This document shows positions 45,706 to 54,572 of a stretch of 64,000 nt of DNA, one piece after another; position 1 is the stretch's first letter; each line of letters starts with the position of its first letter. The notes beneath the pieces are model-generated. The model saw nothing but the letters and a program-made list of their open reading frames with translations, did no database searches and was not told the origin of the DNA. Where the stretch lies: positions 751,501 through 815,500 of the forward strand of contig NZ_JBEPOB010000001.1 in assembly GCF_040546595.1 (NCBI RefSeq), given 5' to 3'. Made by a program: the position numbers and the translations under genes. Source of the stretch: Bosea sp. OAE506 (lineage in GTDB: Bacteria; Pseudomonadota; Alphaproteobacteria; Rhizobiales; Beijerinckiaceae).

Positions 45706-46875
45706 TCAGGCGCCGGATATCGCTCGCTGGCGCTTCGCCAGCCGCTCCAGCGCCTCGTCCAGCGTGGCGTCGCGCTTGGCGAAGCAGAAACGCACCACCG
45801 TCTTCACCGCGGCCTGGTCGTAAAAGGCACTGACGGGAATCGCGGCGACGCCGTGCTCGGTCACCAACCGGCGGCAGAAGTCGACATCGTCGCTCTCGCC
45901 CAGCGGCGCGATGTCGACATTCAGGAAATAGGTGCCGACGCTGGGCAGCACGCTGAAGCCCAGATCCTTCAGCCCCAGCGCAAAGCGGTCGCGCGAGCGC
46001 TGGAAACCGGCCCGCATCCCCTCGAAATAATCGTCCTCCTTGCCGAGCCCATAGGCCACGGCCGCCTGCAGATTGGGGGGCGTCGTGAAGGTGATGTACT
46101 GATGCGCCTTGGCGAGCACCTTCATCAGCGGCGGAGCCGCCATCACCAGCCCGACCTTCCAGCCGGTCAGCGAGAAGATCTTGCCCGCCGAGGAGATCTT
46201 GACGGTGCGCTCGCGCATGTCGGGCCGGCCGAGCACCGAAACGTGCCGGTGGCCATCGAACACGACATGCTCCCAGACCTCGTCGCAGATCGCGATCGCG
46301 TCGTGGCGGATGCAGAAATCGGCGAGGAGATCGAGATCGGTGGCTGAGAAGATTGTCGCTGTCGGATTCAGTGGGTTGTTGAAGAGCACTGCCTTCGTCC
46401 GCGGCGAGAAGGCGGCCGCGAGCGCCTCTTCGGTCAGGCCGAAATGCGGCGGTGTCAGCGTCACGAATTTCGGGATGCCGCCCGCGCGTCGCACCAGCGG
46501 GACATAGGCGTCGTACATCGGTTCGAACAGCACGACCTCGTCGCCCGGCGACAGGATCGCCATCAGGGCGCCCGCGATCGCCTCGGTCGCGCCCGATGTG
46601 ACCATGATCTCGCTGTCGGGATCGAGATCGAGCCCCTGCCAGCGCTTGTAATGGTCCGCCGTGGCGCGGCGCAGCTCCGGAAGGCCCATCATCGGCGGAT
46701 ACTGGTTCCAGCCGTCGACCACAGCATCGGCCGCCTTGCGCCGGACATCGAGGGGGCCCGGATCGTCGGGGAAGCCCTGGCCGAGATTGACGGCGCCGGT
46801 CTCGCGGGCGAGCTGCGACATCACCTCGAAGACGCTGGTCGAAAGGGCGGAGAAGATCGGGTTCATCGCATGCAT
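45706..46875 (-). CDS. PLP-dependent class I/II aminotransferase
   Basis: About 389 residues, fold-type I. The PLP lysine is in SSAGKIFSLTGWKVG, upstream NNPLNPTATIF and DEVWEHVVFDGHRH bind the cofactor. AVNLGQGFPDDPGPLDV and NQYPPMMGLPELR match methionine/kynurenine-type aminotransferases (YbdL and KAT II-like). Start uncertain: ATG 46875, 46866 or 46911. Ends 8 bases from the convergent TPR-like gene and is divergent from cobQ. Confidence 0.9.
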   Translation of the reverse strand: MHAMNPIFSALSTSVFEVMSQLARETGAVNLGQGFPDDPGPLDVRRKAADAVVDGWNQYPPMMGLPELRRATADHYKRWQGLDLDPDSEIMVTSGATEAIAGALMAILSPGDEVVLFEPMYDAYVPLVRRAGGIPKFVTLTPPHFGLTEEALAAAFSPRTKAVLFNNPLNPTATIFSATDLDLLADFCIRHDAIAICDEVWEHVVFDGHRHVSVLGRPDMRERTVKISSAGKIFSLTGWKVGLVMAAPPLMKVLAKAHQYITFTTPPNLQAAVAYGLGKEDDYFEGMRAGFQRSRDRFALGLKDLGFSVLPSVGTYFLNVDIAPLGESDDVDFCRRLVTEHGVAAIPVSAFYDQAAVKTVVRFCFAKRDATLDEALERLAKRQRAISGA

Positions 46876-46969
46876 CGCCTGACCGAAGGAGCCGGGCAGC
46901 GCCTCTAGCATGCTGGCGGCGCCGACGCACGCAGCTCCCACACCACGTCAAGGCTCTCAAAAATGCGAA

Positions 46970-46993
46970 GTGATGAATGTTGACATTCGTCAC
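46970..46993. promoter_or_regulatory. Inverted repeat between the aminotransferase and cobQ
   Basis: GTGATGAATGT (46970-46980), TG, ACATTCGTCAC (46983-46993): ten of eleven positions pair. A candidate dimer operator in the divergent gap. It shares TGACA...TTCGTCA with the site before the tetR gene. Confidence 0.45.
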
Positions 46994-47016
46994 CGATCAG
47001 GATTTACTCCTCTTCG

Positions 47017-47081
47017 CCGGTTCACGACGCCCCTCGGCGCGACTTCGCCCCTTTGGCGCGACGGGATGCGACGTGAACCGG
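47017..47081 (+). promoter_or_regulatory. Long-range stem in the cobQ leader
   Basis: CCGGTTCACG (47017-47026) is the exact reverse complement of CGTGAACCGG (47072-47081). The spacer holds a direct repeat of CGCCCCT-NN-GGCGCGAC. Could be an RNA structure in the cobQ leader. I do not see the B12-box of a cobalamin riboswitch. Confidence 0.3.
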
Positions 47082-47140
47082 TGACCCTCTGCGTCGGCAG
47101 CGCCGATTGCCCGAAGCCCAGCCGCCCCCTAATCAGGCGC

Positions 47141-48625
47141 ATGGCCTCCTCCCGCACTCCCGCCATCATGATCCTCGGCACCGGCTCGAATGTCGGGAAG
47201 TCGCTCGTCGTCGCCGGCCTCTGCCGCCTCTTCGCCGATCGCGGCCTCAGGGTCCGGCCGTTCAAGCCCCAGAACATGTCCAACAACGCCGCCGCCACGA
47301 TGGGAGGCGAGATCGGCCGGGCGCAGGCCCTGCAGGCGCGTGCCGCCCGCATCGCCGCGCATGTCGACATGAACCCGGTCCTGCTTAAGCCCGAGAGCGA
47401 GGCCGGCAGCCAGATCATCCTGCAAGGCCGCGTCGCGGGCCACCTCCCGTCCGGCGACTTTGCCCGGCGCGGCGATTTCCTGCCCCGCGTGCTGGAGAGC
47501 TTCGAGCGGCTGGCCGCGCAGGCCGATCTCGTTGTGGTGGAAGGCGCCGGCTCGCCGGCCGAAACCAATCTGCGGGCGCGCGACATCGCCAATCTCGGCT
47601 TCGCCCGCGCCGCCGGCGTCCCAGCCATCCTGGTCGGCGACATCGACCGCGGCGGCGTCATCGCCAGTCTCGTCGGCACGCATGCCGTGCTGGACGAGGC
47701 CGATCGCGGCATGATCCGCGCCTTCGCCGTCAACCGCTTCCGCGGCGAGGTCGCGCTCTTTGCCGATGGGGTGGAGACTATCCGCCGCGCCACCGGCTGG
47801 CCCTGCCTCGGGGTCGTGCCCTGGTTCGCGCAGGCCTCGCACCTGCCGGCCGAGGATGGGCTCGATCTGCGCAGCACACCGGCCCGGCCGGGCGCAGAAC
47901 TGAAGATCGCCGTGCCGGTGCTGCCCGGCATCGCCAATTTCGACGATCTCGACCCGCTCAAGCTGGAGCCGGCGATCGATCTCGTGCTGCTGCGGCCGGG
48001 CCAGGCCCTGCCGGGCGATACCGGCTTGGTCATCCTGCCGGGATCGAAGACGACGCTGCGCGACCTCGCCGCCTTGCGGGCGCAGGGCTGGGACGGCGAC
48101 ATCCTCGCCCATCGCCGGCGCGGCGGGCATGTGCTCGGCCTTTGCGGCGGCTACCAGATGCTCGGCCGGGTGGTGCGCGATCCGCATGGGCTCGAAGGCC
48201 CGCCCGGAGAAGCGCCGGGGCTCGGCCTGCTCGATGTCGAGACCGAGCTCGACCGCGCCAAGACCGTGCGGGAGACCGATTTCGTGCATGGCGCGAGCCA
48301 AAGGGCCGGCCGCGCCTACGAGATCCATCTCGGGCGCACCGACGGCCCCGACCGGGTCCGTGCGCCGTTCTCGGTGGACGGGCGCGGCGAGGGTGCGGCC
48401 AGCCCCGATGGGCGCGTGGTCGGCAGCTATCTGCACGGCGTCTTCGCTTCAGACCCCGTGCGCGCCGCCTTTCTGGAGCCGATCGCCGGCTCCTGGCTGT
48501 CGGGCGGGATGTCCTATGAGGAGGCGGTCGAGGCGACGCTGGACGAGCTCGCGGCGCATCTGGAGCGGCATCTCGACATTGAGGCGATCCTGGCGCTGGC
48601 GCGGCAACGCCCTGCTCCCGGCTGA
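47141..48625 (+). CDS. cobQ: Cobyric acid synthase CobQ
   Basis: About 494 residues. N-terminal DTB synthetase-like ATP domain: MILGTGSNVGKSLVVAGLC, RPFKPQNMSNNA; C-terminal class I glutamine amidotransferase domain with nucleophile GLCGGYQML and VGSYLHGVF. It amidates four carboxyls of adenosylcobyrinic acid a,c-diamide with glutamine and ATP. ATG 47141 chosen; the frame is open 77 codons upstream but that part is not conserved in the family. No other cob gene lies nearby. Confidence 0.95.
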   Translation: MASSRTPAIMILGTGSNVGKSLVVAGLCRLFADRGLRVRPFKPQNMSNNAAATMGGEIGRAQALQARAARIAAHVDMNPVLLKPESEAGSQIILQGRVAGHLPSGDFARRGDFLPRVLESFERLAAQADLVVVEGAGSPAETNLRARDIANLGFARAAGVPAILVGDIDRGGVIASLVGTHAVLDEADRGMIRAFAVNRFRGEVALFADGVETIRRATGWPCLGVVPWFAQASHLPAEDGLDLRSTPARPGAELKIAVPVLPGIANFDDLDPLKLEPAIDLVLLRPGQALPGDTGLVILPGSKTTLRDLAALRAQGWDGDILAHRRRGGHVLGLCGGYQMLGRVVRDPHGLEGPPGEAPGLGLLDVETELDRAKTVRETDFVHGASQRAGRAYEIHLGRTDGPDRVRAPFSVDGRGEGAASPDGRVVGSYLHGVFASDPVRAAFLEPIAGSWLSGGMSYEEAVEATLDELAAHLERHLDIEAILALARQRPAPG

Positions 48626-48635
48626 GAGGCGCGGA

Positions 48636-48657
48636 GGCGGGAACCGGGCGTCCCGCC
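48636..48657 (+). terminator. Hairpin after cobQ
   Basis: GGCGGGA (48636-48642) and TCCCGCC (48651-48657) form a seven-base-pair stem with an eight-base loop, 11 bases after the cobQ stop. There is no T-tract. Confidence 0.4.
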
Positions 48658-48788
48658 GGCGCGTTCGCAACCCATTCCCCGCTCGCGAGGCGGCCCCCAC
48701 GCGTGACGGGCGGGCCCTCGCTTAATCCAGATCAATGCAACGCGGCGTCTTCTGCCATCCTGTCGAAAGATCAGCTTCGCCAAAACGT

Positions 48789-48810
48789 TGACGAGTGACA
48801 AATTTCGTCA
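48789..48810. promoter_or_regulatory. Candidate operator before the tetR gene
   Basis: TGACGA (48789-48794) and TCGTCA (48805-48810) are inverted arms; inside, TGACAAATTTCGTCA (48796-48810) is a second dyad with one mismatch. It lies 53-74 bases before the GTG of the TetR gene, the usual place for autoregulation. Confidence 0.45.
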
Positions 48811-48862
48811 TAGCCGTCAGGTCCTGCCGACAGACGCCGCCTTCACAAGGACAGGCCTTTCC

Positions 48863-49459
48863 GTGAGTCACCCCGAGCGCGATACGAGGCGATGCATCGT
48901 CGACGCGGCCGAGCGCTTCTTCCGCGACATCGGCTACCAGAAGACGACCGTCGCCGACATCGCCAAATCGCTGCGCATGAGCCCGGCCAATGTCTACCGC
49001 TTCTTCGACTCCAAGAAGTCGATCAACGAGGCGGTGCTGGCGCGCTTCAAGGGCGAACTCGAGGAATCGCTCTCGCTGATCATTGCCGAGCCGCGACCCG
49101 CCGGCAGCCGGCTGCGCGAGATGCTGATGGCCTCCTACCGGATCAACCAGGCGCGCTTCGTCGACCAGCAGCGCATGCAAGAGATGGTGTGCGCCGCGAT
49201 GGAGGAGAGCTGGGACGCGATCATCGGCCATATCGAGCGCTATGACGCGCTGATCGGGCGGGTGGTGGCCGAGGGCGTGGCCAATGGCGAGTTCCGCCCG
49301 GTCGATCCGCAGGCGGCGACGCAGTGCATCCGCACGGCGATGATCCGCTTCCAGCATCCGCTGCTGATGGCGCAATGCGCGCGCATGCCCGGCCCCAGCG
49401 CCGAGGAGATGATCGGCTTCATCATGGCCGGGCTGGAGCAGCCCAAGGCCGGCTCCTGA
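48863..49459 (+). CDS. TetR family transcriptional regulator
   Basis: 198 residues. N-terminal helix-turn-helix: CIVDAAERFFRDIGYQKTTVADIAKSLRMSPANVYRFFDSK, typical TetR; the rest is a helical ligand domain (ARFVDQQRMQEMVCAAMEESW) of unknown ligand. GTG 48863 has AAGGA upstream; a TTG at 48788 would place the upstream dyad inside the gene and is less likely. Orphan regulator: no efflux gene next to it. Confidence 0.88.
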   Translation: MSHPERDTRRCIVDAAERFFRDIGYQKTTVADIAKSLRMSPANVYRFFDSKKSINEAVLARFKGELEESLSLIIAEPRPAGSRLREMLMASYRINQARFVDQQRMQEMVCAAMEESWDAIIGHIERYDALIGRVVAEGVANGEFRPVDPQAATQCIRTAMIRFQHPLLMAQCARMPGPSAEEMIGFIMAGLEQPKAGS

Positions 49460-49531
49460 CGGCGCCCGGGCCTCGCCCGGCGCGCCCGCGCGTTGACAAG
49501 CCCGCCGAGGGAGCAGGATACCCCGCCCGTC

Positions 49532-51496
49532 ATGCCCAGTCTCTCCAAGCAGAGCTTCAAGAAGCTCGCCGTCATCGCTCACGACCTCACGGCGACGGCG
49601 GCGGCGATCTGGCTCGTCTTCGTCATCCGCTTCGAGGGGTCGCTGCTCGACGAGCATCTGCGCTATCTGCCGCGCTTCCTGCCCTTTTTCGTGGTCTATG
49701 GCGGGTTGGTCTACTGGGCCTTCTCGCTCTACCGCTCGAAATGGCGCTTCGCCTCGCTGCCGGACCTGTCGAACATCGTCAAGGCGTCGACGATCCTGAC
49801 GCTGACGCTGATCATCGTCGACTACGTCCTCGTCTCGCCGAATTTTTACGGCGCCTTCTATTTCGGGAAGATCAGCATCGCGCTCTACTGGCTGGTGCAG
49901 ATCGCGCTGCTGGGCGGGCCCCGGCTGGCCTATCGCTATTTCAAATTCTCCCGCTCGCGCCACCAGGCCGCGCGCGAGGCGTCCCATCCCGCGCTGCTGC
50001 TCGGGCGCGGCTTCGAGGTCGAGATGGTCATCCGCGCCATGGAGGCCGGCACCATGCGCAAGCTGCGGCCGGCCGGCATCCTCTCGCCGCGCGCGGACGA
50101 TCTCGGCCAGAGCATCCGCGGCGTGCCCGTGCTGGGGCTGCTCTCCCAGATCGAGGAGATCGTCGGCGAGGCGGCCGAGCGCGGCGAGGGTTTCCGTCGT
50201 ATCGTCGCTACGCCGAGCGCGCTGCAGCCGGAGGCGGAGCCCGACAAATGGCTGGCGCGCACCCGCAAGCTCGCCCTGCCGATCTCGCGCATGGAGACGC
50301 TGGGCGAGGGCGCGCGCGACACGGAACTGGCGCCGCTCGAGATCGAGGATCTGCTGGTGCGCTCGACGGTCCGGATCGACCGCGAGCGGCTGGGCAATTT
50401 TTTGAAGGGCAAGCGCGTCGTCGTCACCGGCGGTGGCGGTTCGATCGGCTCAGAGATCTGCCTGCGCTGCGCCGCTTTCGGCGCCGCGGAACTGCTGATC
50501 GTCGAGAGTTCCGAGCCCGCCCTGTTCCAGGTGACGGAGCAGCTCAGCATCCAGGAGCACGAGACGCGTGTTTCGGGCGTCCTGGCGGATGTGCGCGACC
50601 GTGACCGGATCGCGGCGCTGTTCGTCGCCTTCGCGCCCGACATCGTCATCCATGCCGCAGCGCTGAAGCATGTGCCCTATCTCGAGGCGGACTGGAGCGA
50701 GGGCGTCAAGACCAACATCTTCGGCTCGGTCAACGTCACCGATGCCGCGATCGCGGCGCGGGCCAAGATCTTCGTGCTGATCTCGACCGACAAGGCGATC
50801 GAGCCCGTCTCGATGCTGGGCGCGACCAAGCGCTTCGCCGAGATGTACGCCCAGTCGCGCGACGCCGAATTCATCGCCGCGGCCGGCGGCATGCGCCTCG
50901 TCGCCGTGCGCTTCGGCAATGTGCTGGGCTCGGTCGGCTCGGTGGTGCCGAAATTCAAGGCGCAGATCGCGCGTGGCGGGCCGCTCACGGTCACCAGCCC
51001 CGACATGATCCGCTACTTCATGACCATCCGCGAGGCCTGCGACCTCGTGCTGACGGCTGCGTCGCATGCCCGTTCCGACGGGCCGGAGGAGGAGCGGGCC
51101 GCGGTCTATGTGCTGAAGATGGGCCAGCCCGTGAAGATCATGGACCTGGCCGAGCGGATGATCCGGCTCGCCGGCTTCGAGCCGGGCGAGGATATCGAGA
51201 TCGTCGTCACCGGCGTGCGGCCGGGCGAACGGCTGAACGAGATCCTGTTCGCCCGCGACGAGCCGATGGCCGAGACCGGTCTCGACGGCGTGATGGCGGC
51301 GAAGCCCGTCTTCGCCAACCGGGAGCGGCTGCAGGGCTGGCTGTCACGGCTCGAAACCGCCCTGAAGGCGGATGACCGCGTCGCCGCCGACGGGGTGCTG
51401 GACGAGGCGATTCCCGATTTCAGCCTGCGTCACGGGGCTGCGCCAGGCGCTCCAGCCCAGTCCGCGTCGCCAGTGGCGGCCGCCATCCAGCCCTGA
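49532..51496 (+). CDS. WbpM/CapD-type nucleotide-sugar 4,6-dehydratase
   Basis: 654 residues. N-terminal four membrane helices (about 10-125), a CoA-binding-like middle domain, then an extended SDR domain: VVVTGGGGSIGSEI binds NAD, HAAALKHVPYLE, and STDKAIEPVSMLGATKR with the SMxxxK catalytic motif (Met where most SDRs have Tyr) of this subgroup. It dehydrates UDP-GlcNAc-type sugars at the inner membrane as the first step to deoxy-amino sugars of O-antigen or capsule. ATG 49532 chosen. Its 3' end overlaps the convergent epimerase by 67 bases. Confidence 0.92.
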   Translation: MPSLSKQSFKKLAVIAHDLTATAAAIWLVFVIRFEGSLLDEHLRYLPRFLPFFVVYGGLVYWAFSLYRSKWRFASLPDLSNIVKASTILTLTLIIVDYVLVSPNFYGAFYFGKISIALYWLVQIALLGGPRLAYRYFKFSRSRHQAAREASHPALLLGRGFEVEMVIRAMEAGTMRKLRPAGILSPRADDLGQSIRGVPVLGLLSQIEEIVGEAAERGEGFRRIVATPSALQPEAEPDKWLARTRKLALPISRMETLGEGARDTELAPLEIEDLLVRSTVRIDRERLGNFLKGKRVVVTGGGGSIGSEICLRCAAFGAAELLIVESSEPALFQVTEQLSIQEHETRVSGVLADVRDRDRIAALFVAFAPDIVIHAAALKHVPYLEADWSEGVKTNIFGSVNVTDAAIAARAKIFVLISTDKAIEPVSMLGATKRFAEMYAQSRDAEFIAAAGGMRLVAVRFGNVLGSVGSVVPKFKAQIARGGPLTVTSPDMIRYFMTIREACDLVLTAASHARSDGPEEERAAVYVLKMGQPVKIMDLAERMIRLAGFEPGEDIEIVVTGVRPGERLNEILFARDEPMAETGLDGVMAAKPVFANRERLQGWLSRLETALKADDRVAADGVLDEAIPDFSLRHGAAPGAPAQSASPVAAAIQP

Positions 51497-52350
51497 GCAG
51501 GGGCGTCGGGCCGCGCCACGAGGCTGCCTGCGAGCTTGTCGAAGGCGTCCTGTCGTCCGAGCAGCCGCGCTGCCAGCCGCAATAGGCCCGGTGGCACGGG
51601 GATGAGCCCCGGTGCGCGCCCCATGCCCTTGCGCAGTGCCGCCAGCATCTCCGCCACGCCCAGCGGCTCTGGATCGGCCAGGGAATAGGCTCGCCGGGCG
51701 GGGCAGCGCGGCGTGAGCGCGAAGAGCACGGCGTCCGCCAGATTCTCCACCGCCAGCAGCGAGCGCGGCGCCGTCAGCCCGCCCAGCGGCAAGGGCAGCG
51801 GCAGCCGCGCCAGCTTCACCAGCGCCGCCATGTTAGCCTTCACGCCCGGCCCGTAGACCAGCACCGGGCGCAGGGCCACCCAGTCGAGATCGAGCCCGGC
51901 GAGCCCCCGCTCGGCGGCGAGCTTTGAGCGGCCATAGGCATCGTCCGGGGCGGGCGGATCGTCCTCGCGCAGCGGGGGGCCATCGAACGCCCCCGACAGG
52001 GCCTTGATCGAGGAGACGAAGACGAAACGACCCACACCGGCGCGGTAGGCGGCCTGCGCGAGATCGAGCGTCGCCTGCGTGTTGATCTGCCGGTAGAGCG
52101 CCTCGTCGAGCCCCGGCCCGGCATGGGCGAGCCCGGCGAGATGGACGACATGGGAGATGCCCGCGAGCGCCGGCGCCCAGTCGACAGGCGAGGAAAGATC
52201 GCCGGTAACGACCGCCTCGACGCCAGGCGGAGGCATGGCGGCGCTGCGCTGGGTGATGCGGACCCGGTAGCCGGCCGCCAGCAGCGCCTTGACGACATGG
52301 GGGCCGACGAAACCGCCGGCGCCGGTGACCAGGACGCGTTCGCCGCTCAT
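51430..52350 (-). CDS. NAD-dependent sugar epimerase/dehydratase
   Basis: 306 residues, extended SDR. RVLVTGAGGFVGPHVVKAL binds NAD(P); FVSSIKALSG and YGRSKLAAE give the Ser and YxxxK. Similar proteins reduce or epimerise UDP- or undecaprenyl-linked 4-keto sugars next to a WecA-like transferase. The start overlaps the end of the glycosyltransferase gene by four bases (ATGA). The last 22 codons overlap the convergent dehydratase gene. Confidence 0.88.
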   Translation of the reverse strand: MSGERVLVTGAGGFVGPHVVKALLAAGYRVRITQRSAAMPPPGVEAVVTGDLSSPVDWAPALAGISHVVHLAGLAHAGPGLDEALYRQINTQATLDLAQAAYRAGVGRFVFVSSIKALSGAFDGPPLREDDPPAPDDAYGRSKLAAERGLAGLDLDWVALRPVLVYGPGVKANMAALVKLARLPLPLPLGGLTAPRSLLAVENLADAVLFALTPRCPARRAYSLADPEPLGVAEMLAALRKGMGRAPGLIPVPPGLLRLAARLLGRQDAFDKLAGSLVARPDAPAQGWMAAATGDADWAGAPGAAP

Positions 52351-53393
52351 GAGGGCCGGCGACGCGCGAAGCGCCGCATCAGCAGGCCGGCGAGCAGCAG
52401 GGCGAGGCCCAACGCGCCGATCTGCACCGGGACCGCGGGTATCAGGATGGTGAGGCCGGCGAGCAGGACCAGCGCGAGATTGAGCAGGCCGATCTCGGTT
52501 GCGATGCGCAGGACCGCGTGCCCGTTGGTCGTCGCCTGTTGATAGAAATGGGAGCGATGCGCCTCCCAGACCCGCTCGCGGCGCGCGAGCCGGCGCAGCA
52601 GGGTCAGCGTGCTGTCGGCGACATGGTAGAGCGGCAGGATCAGTGCCGCCGTCAGCGCGCCGGTTCCGGCCAGGCGATAGAGCAGATAGGCGCCAAGCAG
52701 GCCGATCGGCAGCGAGCCGACATCGCCAAGAAAGAGCCGCGCCACGGGCTTGTTGAAGGGCGCAAAGCCGATCAGCCCGCCACAGAGCGCCGCAGCGAGC
52801 AGGCCGGTGGCGGGATCGACGATGCCCGCCATCCCCGCCAGCGCCAAGGCGCCGGCGAACGGGACGAAGCCGGCGACGGTGAGCCAGTCGAGCCCGTCCA
52901 TAAAATTGGTCAGGTTCACGAACCAGATGCCGGCAAGCAGCGCGAGGCAGCGCTCCGCCGCGAGCGGCAACGAGCCCGGAAAGAGCCGCAGGTCCGGCGC
53001 CGCATAGACGATCACCACCGCGACGCAGAGCGCCTGCAGCCCGAGCCGCAGCCCCGGCGAGAGCGGCCGGATGTCGTCCCAGGCGCCGACGATGGCCAGC
53101 GTAGACGCCGCCGCTGCGACGAAGACCAGGCCGCCCATGCCGCCGGGCGGCGGCAGAAGCGCGGCCATGGCTGCCAAGGCCGCGAAGGCCCCGGCGAGGA
53201 CGGCGATGCCACCGCCCTGCGGGGTCGGCACACGGTGGCTGGAGCGGGCGTTGGGGCGCGCCAGCGCATAGCGCAGCAGCAGCGGCCGGAGCAGAACGCA
53301 GAGCAGCGCCGCGACACCAGCCGCAGCGATCAGGGTCAGGAGCGTGGCGAGCGTGCTGGGCAAGGCGAGAGGGACCGTGGTGTCGTTGTGCAT
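52347..53393 (-). CDS. WecA/MraY-like undecaprenyl-phosphate sugar-1-phosphate transferase
   Basis: 348 residues, about ten helices. NARSSHRVPTPQGGGIAVL at the start, IVGAWDDIRPL, FVNLTNFMDGLDWLTV and ARLFLGDVGSLPIG are the family's Mg/UDP-binding loops, and WEAHRSHFYQQ the C-terminal one. It loads a sugar phosphate onto undecaprenyl phosphate at the inner membrane to start O-antigen or capsule. Coupled to the epimerase downstream. Confidence 0.92.
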   Translation of the reverse strand: MHNDTTVPLALPSTLATLLTLIAAAGVAALLCVLLRPLLLRYALARPNARSSHRVPTPQGGGIAVLAGAFAALAAMAALLPPPGGMGGLVFVAAAASTLAIVGAWDDIRPLSPGLRLGLQALCVAVVIVYAAPDLRLFPGSLPLAAERCLALLAGIWFVNLTNFMDGLDWLTVAGFVPFAGALALAGMAGIVDPATGLLAAALCGGLIGFAPFNKPVARLFLGDVGSLPIGLLGAYLLYRLAGTGALTAALILPLYHVADSTLTLLRRLARRERVWEAHRSHFYQQATTNGHAVLRIATEIGLLNLALVLLAGLTILIPAVPVQIGALGLALLLAGLLMRRFARRRPS

Positions 53394-53400
53394 TCCCTAG

Positions 53401-53413
53401 AGCATCGGATGCT
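53401..53413. repeat. Short palindrome, possibly part of a dispersed repeat
   Basis: AGCATC-G-GATGCT in the gap between the divergent glycosyltransferase and mmcB genes, followed by TCGGCGGGAATCGTTTTC. It resembles half of a dispersed rhizobial repeat, but no partner is seen in the window. Confidence 0.3.
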
Positions 53414-53498
53414 TCGGCGGGAATCGTTTTCGCGCCGGGCATCACGCAATGCAGGCGTCGGCGCTTGCCCGAGCCGGCACAAAGAGGGAACATAGGGC

Positions 53499-53963
53499 AT
53501 GAACCAGGCCGATTCCCTGCTCAACCTGCCCCCGACGCGGCCTGACGTGACGCGCGCGGTCTGTCGCGGCGCCTCGCGGCATCTGCGCGCGCTGGGCTAT
53601 GCCGTCGTCAAGGAGATGACCTTCGCCAATGGACGCCGCGGCGACATCGTGGCGCTATCGCCCGCCGGCGAATTGCTGGTTGTGGAGGTCAAGTCGGGGC
53701 TGGAGGATTACCGGATCGACGGCAAATGGCCCGACTACCGGGCCTATTGCGACGGTTTCCTGTTCGCCGTGGCACCGGAGTTTCCCGCCGAGATCCTGCC
53801 CGCCGATGTCGGGCTCATCGTCGCGGATGCCTATGGTGGCGCGCTGATGCGCGATGCACCGCGCCATCCGCTGGCGCCGGCACGGCGCAAGGCGCTGACG
53901 ATCGCCTTCGGCCGCCTGGCCGCAGCGCGGCTGGCGGGACTCGAAGACCCGCAGCCGGCCTGA
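53499..53963 (+). CDS. mmcB: MmcB family DNA repair protein
   Basis: 154 residues, small PD-(D/E)XK-like nuclease fold: NGRRGDIVALSPAGELLVVEVKSGLEDYRIDGKWPDY holds the Asp, Glu-X-Lys and a conserved trailing motif. In Caulobacter MmcB is needed for mitomycin C-induced mutagenesis and repair. Length is usual. Convergent with regA, 25 bases apart. No LexA box was identified upstream. Confidence 0.88.
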   Translation: MNQADSLLNLPPTRPDVTRAVCRGASRHLRALGYAVVKEMTFANGRRGDIVALSPAGELLVVEVKSGLEDYRIDGKWPDYRAYCDGFLFAVAPEFPAEILPADVGLIVADAYGGALMRDAPRHPLAPARRKALTIAFGRLAAARLAGLEDPQPA

Positions 53964-53988
53964 GCCGCCGCGCTGTCGAGCGGTCTGC

Positions 53989-54555
53989 TCAGCGCGGGGC
54001 GCGCTTGGCCAGAATCCGCTGCAGCGTGCGGCGATGCATGCCGAGCCGGCGCGCCGTCTCGGAGACATTGCGGTTGCAGAGCTCGTAGACGCGCTGGATG
54101 TGCTCCCAGCGCACCCGGTCCGCCGACATCGGGTTTTCCGGAGGCTGGGGACGCGCATCGCGCGCCGCTGCGAGAGCGGCATGGATCTCGTCGGCATCCG
54201 CCGGCTTGGCCAGGAAATCGAAGGCGCCGAGCTTCACCGCGCTGACGGCGGTGGCAATGTTGCCATAACCGGTCAGCACCACGCCGCGCGCCTCGGGCCG
54301 GCGTTCCTTCAGACGGGCGATCACGTCGAGACCGTTGCCGTCGGCGAGCCGCAGGTCGATCACGGCGAAGGCCGGCGCCGCATCATCCACAGCAGCGATG
54401 CCGGCGCTGACGCTGTCGGCGATCCGTACCGCATAGCCGCGGCTTTCCATGGCGCGGGCGAGACGGGTCAGAAAGGGCTTGTCGTCGTCGACCAGCAGCA
54501 GCGACCTGTCGGTCACCGCGGTGGCCGACACCGGTTCGGCCAGCATATCCTGCAT
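53989..54555 (-). CDS. regA: Redox response regulator RegA/ActR/PrrA
   Basis: 188 residues. Receiver: acidic pocket Asp23-25 (LLLVDDDKPFL), phospho-acceptor Asp67 (VIDLRLADG), VVLTGYGN and FLAKPAD; C-terminal Fis-type helix-turn-helix VSETARRLGMHRRTLQRILAKRAP, almost invariant in this family. It globally controls respiration, carbon and nitrogen fixation in alphaproteobacteria. ATG 54555 follows the strong site GGAGGAGG. The sensor gene regB lies just upstream on the same strand. Confidence 0.95.
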   Translation of the reverse strand: MQDMLAEPVSATAVTDRSLLLVDDDKPFLTRLARAMESRGYAVRIADSVSAGIAAVDDAAPAFAVIDLRLADGNGLDVIARLKERRPEARGVVLTGYGNIATAVSAVKLGAFDFLAKPADADEIHAALAAARDARPQPPENPMSADRVRWEHIQRVYELCNRNVSETARRLGMHRRTLQRILAKRAPR

Positions 54556-54572
54556 CACAACCTCCTCCGGCC

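Noticed and set aside
44219-46993. 924-codon minus-strand open frame covering the TPR-like gene and the aminotransferase
   Set aside because: It is out of frame with the aminotransferase and antisense to the TPR-like gene; no domain is recognisable.
46910-47140. 77-codon N-terminal extension of CobQ, and a cobalamin riboswitch in the same region
   Set aside because: CobQ proteins start just before the P-loop; the extension lacks similarity. No B12-box or conserved riboswitch core sequence was found.
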